Shown piece by piece: positions 25,201 to 33,485 of a DNA stretch of 64,000 nucleotides. This DNA is from Beroe forskalii (taxonomy: Eukaryota > Ctenophora > Nuda > Beroida > Beroidae). The stretch is taken from the NCBI GenBank assembly GCA_011033025.1, contig WFMF01000029.1, positions 124,001 through 188,000 on the forward strand, read 5' to 3'. Under the pieces are notes generated by a model that worked only from the letters and a program-made list of their open reading frames with translations, did not search any database and had not been told where the DNA came from. Position numbers and translations under genes: made by a program. Position 1 is the stretch's first letter. Every line of letters starts with the position of its first letter.

Positions 25201-27919
25201 GAGAAGATAGACACCATCGCCCGGATCCAGACAGCTCAGCAGGACGTTCTCAACTGGCTCCGGACCCAGTCCTCACTCTGCGAGGAGAGATGTAAAGTCA
25301 CGTGAGTCAGAGTCGGGGGATGTTTTTACATGTTATCGCTCGATCGATGGAGAGATTGAGTGATGAAGATGCGCAAATTAACTGTTCTGTCGATTTAGGA
25401 CGCTTATCAATCCCTCTGTCCATCGAATGATCTGCACGCATATTTCTTTGCGTTTGTCGAGACGAATTTGTTCTCTAATTTTTTGAACGCAATCTATTGC
25501 AAATACTCAAGAGCGGTCGTCCTAACTACTATCCATTGCAGTGCACAAAGCGTGTTACCGCTAATGCAAGAGCAGTCCAAGGGACTCAGAGATCAACTGA
25601 AAACAGAGGAGAAAGTCTTGGATGACTTGGAAATAAAGCAAAAAGTGGTAAGTATCCTCAGACCCACCTCAAAGTTGTACGCTTTTTGTTGTGTAAAGCT
25701 GGCGGCTGTCCTAAATTGAATGAGGATGATTTTTACTTGTGAAGGACGACGTTAAGCAAATTTAGGAACGCTTAAGCATTTTTTTTGTAAAAATCGATGA
25801 AACGAAGCGTGTTATTTCAGAGTCAAGGTCAGTTGCGGAAGATCGACGACTCACTGAAGAAGATCAAGTTGGAACTCAAGGACAAATCCCGAGTACTTCA
25901 GGAGATAGACAGGTAGATAAAGTAGGGTTAAAGTGACATCATTGTTTGACGTGAACTATTGCGAAAATAACTGAAAAAGAAGTTGGAACAGAAATAAGGT
26001 CGGTAAAACTTACATTAAGGCAAATATAAATCAAGTGACACAGTATTGACACCTTTTCCCACCCTCAGACAGCTGAGAGCTCGGGGTAAGGACACAGACG
26101 ATCTGCGGAGTCAGTACCTGAAGAAGAGGGACTACGCTCCAGTAGACAACTACCCTGGCTACGAGGAACCCACCAACCTCCAGCTGCCTCCTGAAACGTG
26201 AGTCAATATAGTCAACATCTGAGTCACTGTAGTCAACCATCTTATTCAATATAGTCAACCTGTAGGTACATCTAGAAACTTTAGTCAAGCTCCCTCTTAG
26301 CCAAACAAACTAGGTTCTCAAGAAGTTCATTTTTCGGTTGATTGTGGCCAATCATGCAATTCCTAAACGTACACGTAACGGAATTCGGGAGTATTACGTC
26401 ACCGTTAGAACTGCCGGACTGCTGTACTAATATAGTTTTAAATGAAATTTAATATAACTCTAGAAATACTGCATAATTATTAATTGAGATTTCTATTATT
26501 TCGACGTCTCGTGCTATACTAATGCGGACTTCGCCACCTGCCGACTAATGACCGTTATTATATTCAGAATCTCTGACTTAATCCATTCGTTCCGAACTTT
26601 TCTGTAATAAGTAGCCTCTTTTTGTTTCAATTCGAAACTCAATCGCATTTCGTTCCTTTTTTCATTTTGTTTGCCGTTGAACACCGGAACATCTGTTTAC
26701 CAGCGTCAGCAGGTGTAAAAACCTATGATTTTGAAAAAACGCGGCATTTTCAATTATAAGTAGCAGTATAAGAAGCAATTAGTGCTCATGTTCCATTTTG
26801 ATTGCTGAACTGAAAATTTCTTCGTATTCGTTCAGAATTAACGCGATTGCTTTGGAATGTTTAAGAATCATGCATGTCGCGCAAGTTTTTAGAAACAATA
26901 GGTGTTTTTTGAAACAAAAAACAATTATGATTATTAAATTGAAAGGAGTTGCAAATGTGAATACGGTGGTAGTTGTGTTTTTGATTTTATTGCATGCGTA
27001 AATATTGGAATTTAAAACTGATTGTTTTCGCGTCGAGCGAATTATTAAATTAGAATTTCCAGTAAAATCTTACCTCTGATTAAAAAGTTTTAATATCTTA
27101 GCAGTCTTCCTAACTCGAGTATAAGTTATACTTGACTTCATCACATAGGATGTTAGCTGTTGACACCAAATTTTTCAACACTAAACAGGTCGATGGCAAT
27201 CGACACCACATTACCCCACAGATCGATGGCAATTGACACCACATTGCCCCACAGGTCGATGGCTATTGACACCGCTTTTCCCAGCAGGTCGATGGCAATT
27301 GACACCGCGTTTCCCGAAACGTCGATGGCAATTGACACCGCGTTTCCAATGGAGACGTATCTGCGGCAAGGCTTATCTCGGGAGGAATACCGTAGAGTGC
27401 TACAAAACAAGCCGGATGGCACCTTCCTGATACGCCCTTCAATCCACAAGCCAGGACAATTCACTCTCGATATAGTGTGAGTTTAAACTACTAAACTAGT
27501 TTAAAATTTTAAACCGGTATTTGTCCGGCATGAATATTGAAAATATTTCCGACGCATGCATCTTTTTGAAGTGCAGCACGAACATTCTCGGACATCTGAC
27601 CGACACGGATTTGTTTCATATCAATCTGCCTGAATATATGCACTGAACACGAAGCTGTGCCTGACACCCCATCGCACCCCCTGCCCCATGCTCTCATGAC
27701 ACTTACCCCCTCCCTCTCCTCAGAGTGCAGGACGAGATAAAGAAAGTGTCAATAATCCACGAGCACAGCAAGTACGGGCTGGTGTCTCCGACCACCTTCT
27801 CCACCATCACTCAACTCGTAGAGCACTACCGGAGGAAGAGCCTCAGGGAGCACAACCGCCAACTCGACACTCAGCTCATATACCCGGCATTCGACCAACG
27901 CTTCTCCAACTACAGATGA
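1142..27919 (+). CDS. PIK3R1-like: PI3-kinase regulatory subunit, p85-type (13 exons; SH3-nSH2-iSH2-cSH2)
   Basis: Adaptor that binds and stabilises the class IA PI3K catalytic subunit through a coiled coil and recruits it to phosphotyrosine sites. Exons by splice sites and phase: 1142-1210, 5470-5590, 8371-8580, 16536-16587, 19052-19147, 23396-23573, 24903-24989, 25171-25301, 25542-25647, 25821-25912, 26069-26197, 27189-27476, 27724-27919. They total 1755 nt and encode 584 residues with every phase matching. SH3 is about residues 1-62, a PPRPPR motif lies at 71-76, nSH2 about 144-240 (WYWG at 144, FLVR Arg169), iSH2 about 243-405, cSH2 about 481-584 (FLIR Arg506). An in-frame stop lies just before the ATG. 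The RhoGAP/BH domain of vertebrate p85 is not seen. Exon joins are inferred, not backed by transcripts. Confidence 0.9.
1211..5469 (+). other. p85 intron 1; no second gene seen
   Basis: AT-rich. Roughly 1665-2040 contains many loose copies of CACCAGT/ACTGG words, a degenerate repeat. Short open frames here lack any recognisable domain. Confidence 0.5.
5470..5590 (+). CDS. p85 exon 2: second half of SH3
   Basis: Follows a TTTCAG acceptor in phase 0. Encodes GDVVYMN, then EWWNG and GYFPGNYV, the conserved Trp and Pro/Tyr surface of SH3. Ends phase 1 before GTGACT. A 151-codon reading frame here extends into both introns; only this part is coding. Confidence 0.85.
5591..8370 (+). other. p85 intron 2; hairpin repeat and small repeats only
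   Basis: Contains the hairpin cluster at 6308-6473 and a short repeat of TAATTCAAC words around 7495-7580. No coding sequence recognised. Confidence 0.5.
6308..6473. repeat. Foldback repeat with three internal hairpins
   Basis: Outer inverted arms (GGTAAATACACACTT near 6310 and AAGTGTGTATTTACTG near 6455) enclose three hairpins at 6345-6370, 6376-6407 and about 6411-6439. Stems differ, but the centre ACGAGCTTGCGAGTG is the same in all three. Looks like a small non-autonomous foldback element. Confidence 0.7.
8371..8580 (+). CDS. p85 exon 3: proline-rich, serine-rich linker
   Basis: Acceptor CCCGTCAG, donor GTGGGT. Encodes [15 protein letters not shown] and then a Ser/Arg-rich low-complexity linker of about 55 residues. 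The PPRPPR stretch is an SH3-ligand type motif and occupies the place where vertebrate p85 has Pro-rich segments flanking the BH domain. Confidence 0.8.
9091..9295 (+). repeat. 16-bp minisatellite
   Basis: About twelve copies of a 16-bp unit (TTTTGTCCGGGTGGTG). Because the unit is stop-free, reading frames stay open on both strands; these are not genes. Confidence 0.9.
9399..9442. repeat. 44-bp perfect palindrome
   Basis: AATGGGAGGCGATTGACGTA reads into its exact reverse complement with no loop. It lies 180 bp upstream of the intronic receptor gene. Confidence 0.9.
9624..10480 (+). CDS. Receptor ectodomain, N-terminal part
   Basis: Open from the signal peptide through about 285 residues with LDLa-like segments ([34 protein letters not shown]). 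An open frame continues to 10559 but loses the Cys pattern after about 10480. The ATG at 9624 is preferred because it starts a clean signal peptide. Confidence 0.7.
10495..11720 (+). CDS. Receptor ectodomain, LDLa repeats 3 to 6
   Basis: Cys-rich frame with [20 protein letters not shown], a divergent [15 protein letters not shown], and two classical calcium-binding LDLa modules near its end (DSSDE and DYSDE acidic clusters). The frame stays open to 11859 but the real protein seems to move to another frame after [10 protein letters not shown]. Confidence 0.75.
11726..12380 (+). CDS. Receptor TM1 to TM4
   Basis: Encodes TM1 ([19 protein letters not shown]), TM2 ([19 protein letters not shown]), the extracellular Cys before TM3, TM3 ending [11 protein letters not shown] in place of DRY/ERW, and TM4 ([19 protein letters not shown]). 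It stops being receptor at the transposon border; the open frame then runs on into the transposon. Confidence 0.75.
12381..13456. mobile_element. Non-autonomous TIR DNA transposon, 1076 bp, 8-bp TSD
   Basis: Starts GGCAGTATCCAAGAAGCC and ends with its reverse complement; inverted arms run about 180-220 bp and are full of GCGGAATTCCGC words. The target duplication AAACGTTG flanks it exactly (12373-12380 and 13457-13464). An 8-bp TSD fits hAT-type insertion. No transposase. The interior holds a smaller inverted repeat (about 12649-12865) and a block related to 1-800. Confidence 0.9.
13465..14036 (+). CDS. Receptor TM5 to TM7 and tail
   Basis: Continues after the insertion with [20 protein letters not shown]5 ([18 protein letters not shown]), TM6, TM7 with NPLLI in place of NPxxY, and a tail ending [10 protein letters not shown] then TGA. 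Removing the 1076-bp insertion plus one 8-bp duplicate makes this frame continuous with TM4. Confidence 0.8.
14037..16535 (+). other. Rest of p85 intron 3; no gene seen
   Basis: AT-rich with a short ATGATGAAC repeat near 14100-14155. No recognisable coding sequence and no RhoGAP-like domain. Confidence 0.5.
16536..16587 (+). CDS. p85 exon 4: start of nSH2 (WYWG)
   Basis: A 52-nt exon between TTTCAG and GTACGTG encoding [21 protein letters not shown] is the usual entry to the p85 nSH2. Its phases (in 1, out 2) join exon 3 directly to exon 5, so no BH-coding exon is needed between them. Confidence 0.85.
16588..19051 (+). other. p85 intron 4; E-box cluster and a hairpin, no gene seen
   Basis: Apart from the E-box cluster it contains an imperfect hairpin at about 18599-18645 (AGTAGTTCTCAGGT pairing with ACCTGGGAACTACT). 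No coding sequence recognised. Confidence 0.5.
16898..16980. promoter_or_regulatory. Cluster of five CACGTG E-boxes
   Basis: CACGTG at 16898, 16911, 16933, 16955 and 16975, several in the extended form TCACGTGA or ACACGTGAC. This is bHLH-Zip (USF, MiT/TFE, Myc-Max) type binding sequence. It lies 310 bp into p85 intron 4 and could be an enhancer or internal promoter. Confidence 0.5.
19052..19147 (+). CDS. p85 exon 5: nSH2 core with FLVR
   Basis: Acceptor TTTCAG. Encodes [20 protein letters not shown] and onward to QYTLTLR, with the phosphotyrosine-binding Arg169. The 3' border lacks a GT: the best join to exon 6 uses a GA donor (CTCAG|GAAATAAG). Reading on without splicing meets a stop two codons later. 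Confidence 0.8.
20772..20888. repeat. Foldback hairpin repeat
   Basis: Arms GTGTTACTACACAC and GTGTGTAGTAACAT enclose a GGTGTGGAT/ATCCACACC pair and an inner hairpin centred on CTCGGCTTCGCCTCGAG. Same style as 21268-21412. Confidence 0.7.
21268..21412. repeat. Foldback repeat with three internal hairpins
   Basis: Outer arms AAGTGTGAAGTAAC and GTTACTTCACTCTT enclose three hairpins whose AT stems are TTTTCA, ATTATTCA and ATTTATG. Their loops are CG-rich (CGGGCTGCGCCCTCG, AGCCTTCGGCTTCGG, CTCGCTTCGCTCG). Confidence 0.75.
21421..21712. repeat. GC-rich palindrome-rich segment
   Basis: A sharply GC-richer island in intron 5 full of inverted repeats: GGGTACC...GGTACCC around CGGGTCCTGACCCGG, ACCAAGATGCCGGCATCTTGGT-like stems, and GGATCC words at both ends. 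It looks like a further foldback element. Confidence 0.5.
23396..23573 (+). CDS. p85 exon 6: second half of nSH2
   Basis: Acceptor GCCACAG, donor GTTAGT. Encodes [20 protein letters not shown], then a region ending TTPLPRPL, matching the C-terminal half of a p85 nSH2 (human: KYGFSDPLTF). Confidence 0.88.
23574..24902 (+). other. p85 intron 6; no gene seen
   Basis: AT-rich with short unconvincing open frames on both strands. Confidence 0.5.
24903..24989 (+). CDS. p85 exon 7: start of iSH2 coiled coil
   Basis: 87 nt between CGTCCCAG and GTTTTTAT, phase 0 at both ends. Encodes 29 residues ([20 protein letters not shown] and on), charged and helical, the start of the inter-SH2 helix that contacts the catalytic subunit. 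Confidence 0.8.
25171..25301 (+). CDS. p85 exon 8: iSH2 coiled coil
   Basis: Acceptor CCGTTAG, donor GTGAGT. Encodes [20 protein letters not shown] and on to CEERCKVT, a heptad-like helical segment. Confidence 0.85.
25542..25647 (+). CDS. p85 exon 9: iSH2 coiled coil
   Basis: Acceptor ATTGCAG, donor GTAAGT. Encodes [20 protein letters not shown] and on to LEIKQKV. A longer open frame covers the exon and spills into both introns. Confidence 0.85.
25821..25912 (+). CDS. p85 exon 10: iSH2 coiled coil
   Basis: Acceptor TATTTCAG, donor GTAGAT. Encodes [20 protein letters not shown] and on to LQEIDR, rich in Lys/Leu/Asp heptads. Confidence 0.85.
26069..26197 (+). CDS. p85 exon 11: end of iSH2 and linker
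   Basis: Acceptor ACCCTCAG, donor GTGAGT. Encodes [20 protein letters not shown], comparable to human QLRKTRDQYLMWL at the iSH2 end, then the linker [13 protein letters not shown]. Confidence 0.85.
26198..27188 (+). other. p85 intron 11; no gene seen
   Basis: AT-rich. A CTATAGTCAAC/AATATAGTCAAC word repeats near 26205-26265. No domain recognised. Confidence 0.5.
27189..27353 (+). repeat. Five 33-bp tandem units at the 5' edge of p85 exon 12
   Basis: Units start at 27189, 27222, 27255, 27288 and 27321. Each is 33 bp, encodes 11 residues and keeps frame. Units 1-4 are each preceded by an AG (three CAG after a pyrimidine-rich stretch such as TTTTCCCAGCAG), so the repeat multiplies the 3' splice site as well as the coding unit. 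Confidence 0.85.
27189..27476 (+). CDS. p85 exon 12: 11-residue repeat then cSH2 first half
   Basis: Begins with five 33-bp units (residues about 425-479, SMAIDTT/AFP repeat) followed by [20 protein letters not shown] and the FLIRPS motif (Arg506). Ends before GTGAGT. The first usable acceptor (AACAG) gives the start used here, but three more acceptors in the same phase lie at unit borders 27221, 27254 and 27287. Confidence 0.8.
27724..27919 (+). CDS. p85 exon 13: end of cSH2 and stop
   Basis: Acceptor TCCTCAG. Encodes [20 protein letters not shown] and on to [14 protein letters not shown], then TGA. This matches the end of p85 (human LAYPVYAQQRR). The 3' UTR follows; an ATTAAA lies near 28370. 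Confidence 0.9.
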
Positions 27920-30364
27920 GGCTGGAAGAGTCCTGTAACATTCCTGTAAATGTGCGTGACTGCGAGATATATTACGATGTAATGTGTGACAGTGGATGGC
28001 CCTATTATCTGAGGTTGCCAGACGTTGTCTGACTCTGCGAGTCGGTCGCGCGAAGGGGGTCTGACAACGTCTGACAAACATGTAACACACTCGCTCATTC
28101 TCTGGAAATGACTGCAGAGTATACTTACGATCTGTATTTGCTGTCCGACTTCAGTGTATACACGCGCTTAGCTTTAAATTTTTACACATCTTGCTTTTAG
28201 GTTCCAAGCTGAAAGCTGTTTTATTTTGATCACAAAGCGAAGACTATTTATACACCTATATAGCGTTATGTTTATTAGTAGCGATGTTAGTTATGATCCG
28301 TGTTGATAAAGTTGTGTTTTATGACGATGTGATTGATTTATTAGCGATTTGTTTATGTTAACGTAGACTATTAAAGAACTATTATAGGACAACGAAATGA
28401 TGGAATCGATACTCATTAAGTCATTTAATATACATTAATTGGGGGTCAATTAGACGCATTTATGATCAATTTTGGGCTGACTCCAAGCATTTCCCCTTAA
28501 ACTGTGTACCATAATGATACATACACCTTACAGCCCCTAATAATTAAGGTCTACAGCTCACCTTGATACATTACAATCTTGCAGATACCGGCAAAACAAG
28601 CTGCCGTTTTTTCAATTTTCAATTAAAAAGGGCTTGCATTTAATAGAGTTTTTAATTTAGCTGATATCTGAATTTTAATTTAACTGATATCTGAATACTG
28701 ATGGAATACTGATTACTGATTAAAGGTCCATTGATTGATTTCGGAATGTTGTCACCGATTCGCATTGATACTAAGTTTCAATTAACCATAGTACTCAAGG
28801 TGTGTGCCGGTTAATCAAGTACACGGAACACGTTGATGCAAAACTCAAAGTTCTTGCGAAAATTGAACGTTAATCTTGAAAAATGAAAATGCTCATTCGT
28901 GATTTGACATCCACCCTTTACGCCATTTCCATAATGTCACACTGGTGTCTCGAACTTTTGAGGCGCGATGATTTACGTCACCCTTGGATACTTTTTGCTT
29001 GCTAAACGTTGTCTGGCACATACTTTAAATAAAATAAATGTATTTTTAAATAAATGAATTTATCAAGATGTTTTGCATAGAAAGTACATTTGCGCGATGC
29101 AAAAAGTATCCAAGCACGGTGTGATAATGATATGCCCCGCTTCAAAAGGTCGTGACACCAGGGTTTAACGTTGATAGGCTATATTGAAGTGTTTAAAGTA
29201 AGTGTTTCGTTCACTACATATTGAATTGCTAATTTTCGATTGTTAAAATGAACATATGATTTGAGATATGATTATTTCAACTTTCAACCCCTTATTTTAT
29301 TGCTAATAGTGAGTTGAAATTTGAGGAAATTGTAGTCGCTGACGAAACGTGTTTCGAAGCTACGACGCCGAAAGTCGGTCAAAAGTAGAGACGATTCGAA
29401 TGCTTGAAACTGCATTCAAATGTTTTTCAATGACTTCATTGCACCTTTATGTGCGCGGCGTATTGCGCCGCGCATAGGTACTTAGTTTCGACGATGAAAG
29501 TAACCATTTGCGGTGTAAAACGTCGCTTCTGTAAGTTCGAGGCACCACTGTCGTAGGTTCTTGTTTATGCAGAGGACATGAATTGTTGCATTTACTAAGC
29601 CCCCACAGTAGTGTCCGTCCCTAGACACGGACACTTCGAAACGCTGCGCGCGCCTATCTAGTTTAGGCCGGCGCGCGCGGCGCACGATCACGTGACCACA
29701 ATGCTTGATCTGGGATTTTGTACATGGTAAGCAAGTCCGCGCGTTCCATAGATTCCAAAATTTCCATAGATTTGGTACATTGGGTCATAAAAACACTCAT
29801 TTCGATGTGACGAAAATAATAAAGTTACGTAAAAAAAAATTTACTTAACATAATAGTAGATGAAAGATCGCGAAACTATTACTTAACACAAATGCTAGCA
29901 AAAATGAATGAAACCAATCCAAGAGCAGTAACTATACAGTATACTCATAAATTCAAATGTTTCGATTAAAAAAATCAAGGTTCCGTTTATAGTTTATACT
30001 GAGTAAATTGATGATACCATTGGTTGCAGAATTTGTTACAAAAGTCTTTATCAAACTATCAAAACGTATCTCAATACTTCAATACTCTCGAAATTCGATC
30101 GCCAAGAAACATCGAAGGAAAACACTATCAACAAGGCTCAGCGCTTCATTTTATCAATTTTAAAGTGAAATCGAAACTTTCTTCAGTGGTACATTAGTTT
30201 ACTTTCATCAATCTAAATTGAAAACCTTGAAGACTTATTAGTCTCAAAATCGGTTATATAATTTGCCCACAAATCGTCTTTCTTTAAGACACAACCGCCA
30301 AAGTTTCACATTCTAAGGAAACCATTCAAATTGTGAATATTTTCACTAATTTTAAGATAACATG
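27920..30364. other. Region between p85 and the frataxin exon; MITE only
   Basis: Holds the p85 3' UTR, a small inverted-repeat element at 28942-29161, and a GC-rich patch near 29640-29690. No further gene recognised. Confidence 0.5.
28942..29161. mobile_element. MITE-like inverted repeat, ~220 bp
   Basis: CTGGTGTC...AACTTTTGAGGCG...CTTGGATACTTTTTGC on the left is matched in inverse order on the right (GCAAAAAGTATCCAAG, CGCTTCAAAAGGT, GACACCAG). No coding capacity. Confidence 0.65.
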
Positions 30365-30506
30365 CTAAGTGAAGGCCAATAAGCAGTGGCGTACTTCGTT
30401 AAGTTCAAACTCAAAGTTCAGCAGTTCACTGAGCTCAGTCTCTAACAAATCTATCATTTTAGAGTTGTCGTGCGAATAGATCCAGTCTCCGTCAATGAAA
30501 TCGTAC
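30365..30506 (-). CDS. FXN: Frataxin, C-terminal exon only
   Basis: On the - strand, after a strong acceptor (TTTGTTCCTCAG), the exon reads YDFIDGDWIYSHDNSKMIDL then LETELSELLNFEFEL and a stop. Human frataxin ends [20 protein letters not shown] with LLAAELTKALKTKLDL; the Trp and the WxYSHD motif are kept and the human gene also has an intron just before YDW. Frataxin is the mitochondrial activator of iron-sulfur cluster assembly. I could not find upstream exons (acidic helix, QIWLSSP strand) between here and the gap at 34631, so the gene is either spread over a repeat-filled region or is a leftover fragment. Confidence 0.75.
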
Positions 30507-31312
30507 CTGAGGAACAAAACATGTGTAATGGAATGAACTTTGTTATTCATGAAAAGGGATATTCTACATATTATTATGTTATCAACTTTTTGTACTTTCC
30601 CCCACAATTAAGGTTGACAGAAGTTGAAGTGTACCCATTTGAAAACCCCCAACCTCCCCTAGCAGATAATACGTAATATTTCAACGATTCCTTATGACGT
30701 AAATCATGGATTATTATGTGACACTTCTTTATCATGGTATAATGAGAAAGACTTAAGTTCAATTATATTGTGCATATTGGCATATATTATACCAATTTGA
30801 ATACATAAATCTTATATTCATACATACACTGTATAATTACACATATAACTATTTTAAACTAAGCTTTATAATAGTATTGGCTCCTATAAAATAAGCGATA
30901 TATGCGTATACCAAGAATATATCAGTAAACTTTTCATCACTTTAAAGTGTGCTGCGCAGTGTAGACTTTTAAACAACAAAACGGTAAACAAAAAACGAGT
31001 ACGGGCGTTGTCGAACTTCACCGAAGTTATAGATTTCTTTCGATCTACTGTAGCCAATTCAAGCAATAAAGATACGTCATTTTGGTGAAAGATGATATCA
31101 ATATTAATCTGCTATTCATGATAGCTCCAAATTTAATGCAATAACTTTAATCATAGCTCAACTCTCAAGGTGTAGAATTCAATTAGCATACTCCAGAGTT
31201 TCAGGTACACACTTAGTAAGGGATTGACCCGTAACCCCCTGTGAACTAAATCCTCCCAAAGATGTTAGAACGTTTTTCGGTAGTTCATTGGTCATAGAAA
31301 CCCCCTAAGAAA
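30507..31312. other. No gene seen; possible frataxin intron
   Basis: AT-rich. If the frataxin gene is whole this is its last intron on the - strand, but no earlier exon was recognised. Confidence 0.4.
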
Positions 31313-32025
31313 GTTATCCAAAAAATTCCTTGGGGAACCTTGATTTTTTACCCCTTTTTTACCCGCGCGTGGGTTAAAACTTTAAATGGCGATATCTCGG
31401 CTTCCTTTTGAGATACGGATCTCAACAACCACACTAAAATATGCGCAATTGACACATTTAGTTGGGCGGGTCATGGTTCCAGGTCGCTATTTAGAACCGT
31501 TTTCGAGATAATCGCCAAAAACCCCTTTTTCGCTATGCGCGAAGGGGTAAAAAAGTGGTCCGGTAAATACAGCTGTACTGTGGGTAGATTGGCACTTATT
31601 ATAATCACAGACACGTCTATCAGTTCTTCATAGCCTAAAGTAACACCAGAAAAAAGTTATCCAAAAAATTCCATAATCTAACCCCCTTTTCACCCCTTTT
31701 TCAAACCCCCGCGTAAGCCAAATTTTCAAATGGGGATATCTCGGCTTCCTTTTGAGATACGGATCTCAATAACCACTTTAAAATATGCGCAATGGGCACA
31801 TTTGGTTGGGTGGGTCATGGTCCCAAGTCGATATTTTGAACCGTTTTCGAGATAATCGCCAAAAAACCCTTTTTCGCTATGCGCAAAGGGGTAAAAAGTG
31901 TTCCCGGTAAATACAGCTGTACTGTGGTCAAATTGGCACTAATTATGATCATAGACATGTCTATCAGTTGTTCATAGCCTGAAGTAACACCAAAATACCA
32001 AAATAAAGTTTCGTTCGTTCGTTCA
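31313..32025. repeat. Two tandem copies of a ~343-bp repeat ending in a GTTC tail
   Basis: Units begin at 31313 and 31656 (GTTATCCAAAAAATTCC) and share TATCTCGGCTTCCTTTTGAG, CCGTTTTCGAGATAATCGCC and ACAGCTGTACTGTGG. The second copy ends AATAAAGTTTCGTTCGTTCG, like the tail of a retroposon on the + strand. A third partial copy lies at 33486-33650. Confidence 0.75.
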
Positions 32026-32233
32026 AAACCCACGGTGGGGTACCCATAAGGGCTTTGAAATAAATATAATTATGACAATAAAACTGAATAAATCAACCAG
32101 CATATCACACGAGATGCCAAATTAATGCATGTGTTCATGTGACGTTGCGGCCGGATTGCCACGGATTCGTCACTCTTAGCTAAAACATAAAGCATCACAC
32201 ATAACAGCACACACAAAATGAATAAATCACTAA

Positions 32234-33310
32234 TCAGCCACATGATCTTCTGAAAAAGTTCGAATGGGGTGGCGGATGTTCTGCCAGTTCTACCCAGGGT
32301 CGTGAGGTTACAGTCCGGATAGTGTCCTGTGTACCGGACTGCCGTACTGGTCTCGGGGTGGAGACTGGAGTCTCAGTCCTTGAGACGGCTGCACGGTGTC
32401 CAGAAGCGACTGCTGGAGCGGTAGCAGAGGGTGTAGAGTTAGTGGAAGCTGTCGTAAGGGCTGTCTCAGGAACTGCGTCTGAAGACGGAGGGGAGGATTC
32501 TGCTTCCTTTTCTCGGCTACACACGGTACCGTTGCTTATGTAATGGTAGCGCTGTGGTTCGGTGCTGATCTTCTCCTTCAACTGCGCCACGAGTCCCTTC
32601 CTAACCTCACGTTCTTCACTGGTCCTGTCTGGGGAGATGTAGACCCTACTGAATCGTGTGCCACGCAGTGATGAAGCACTCCTCAACACCATCGATGCTG
32701 CTTCGTTGCTGTGGAATAGCGCTTTCACTGGTCTCACAGCTCCTGCTTTGACTGCTCCGACTCGATAACAATCACTCACAGTAGGGTTTCCTGTTGCACT
32801 GCAAACGCCGAGCATCTCCTCCACCCTGTCTTTCAGCACCTCACCTGCGCTTTCCTCCAGACCAAACACCATCACTCCCTTCCTGCGGTCATCATCGGTA
32901 ACAGCGGACTTTACTGCAGCTTTCAGCTCCTGCTTCGTGATCTTCTCCTTGCACCCCTGTTTCACCACGTCGCTGAAGCTCCTTATCTCACTTTTCACCG
33001 TCTTCTGCACAGCTTCAACCTGTTCGTTTCTGCTCTGTATCAGATCATCTTGCAGTCGGAGCAAGGTTTTCTGGTCCTGCAGTTGATCTTTCTTTAACTG
33101 CTCAACATGAACTGCTGCTGATCGCAAAATGTCTTTACTCTTCACAAGAACTTTGACAGCTGATATTACCAAACTTGACAGAGTTCCTTTATCACACCTC
33201 GTCACTGTAGTCTTGTTAACTTCTCCCCACTTTACAAGCGTAGAACTGAAAACTGCTTCGATTTCATTTTCCACATCGTACAACTTCTCTAGAGAGAATT
33301 CCATATCCAA
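32234..33310 (-). CDS. LINE ORF1-like protein
   Basis: 358 residues on the - strand. A coiled-coil-like N-terminal half (VEQLKKDQLQDQKTLLRLQD) is followed by a basic segment and RRKGVMVFGLEES with a mixed alpha/beta block (RVGAVKAGAVRPVKALF, FSRVYISPDRTSEEREVR). This coil plus RRM-like plus C-terminal layout is typical of ORF1 in non-LTR retrotransposons. No ORF2 (endonuclease/RT) follows at lower coordinates, so the copy is partial. Its role in a full element would be RNA binding. Four copies of a 20-bp ACTGATAAATGGCAATGA unit lie just upstream (33410-33480). Confidence 0.65.
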   Translation of the reverse strand: MDMEFSLEKLYDVENEIEAVFSSTLVKWGEVNKTTVTRCDKGTLSSLVISAVKVLVKSKDILRSAAVHVEQLKKDQLQDQKTLLRLQDDLIQSRNEQVEAVQKTVKSEIRSFSDVVKQGCKEKITKQELKAAVKSAVTDDDRRKGVMVFGLEESAGEVLKDRVEEMLGVCSATGNPTVSDCYRVGAVKAGAVRPVKALFHSNEAASMVLRSASSLRGTRFSRVYISPDRTSEEREVRKGLVAQLKEKISTEPQRYHYISNGTVCSREKEAESSPPSSDAVPETALTTASTNSTPSATAPAVASGHRAAVSRTETPVSTPRPVRQSGTQDTIRTVTSRPWVELAEHPPPHSNFFRRSCG

Positions 33311-33409
33311 TACACAGTGTACACAGCCGTGTACAGTAGCCTGTGCTGAGTGCGTGCAATAAGTTGCAATGTACTGATAAGCGAGCTGCTAAATTAACAC
33401 GCACAAGAA

Positions 33410-33480
33410 AACTGATAAATGGCAATGAAAACTGATAAATGGCAATGATAACTGATAAATGGCAATGAAAACTGATAAAT
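33410..33480. repeat. 20-bp tandem repeat, ~4 copies
   Basis: ACTGATAAATGGCAATGAAA repeated just 5' of the LINE ORF1 on its strand; it could be part of the LINE 5' UTR. Confidence 0.85.
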
Positions 33481-33485
33481 CCGAA

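Noticed and set aside
29482-29691. Open frame on the - strand with RQWCLELTEA, recalling GSKIP
   Set aside because: Only seven residues agree, the rest does not, and the region is a GC-rich patch with an inverted repeat.
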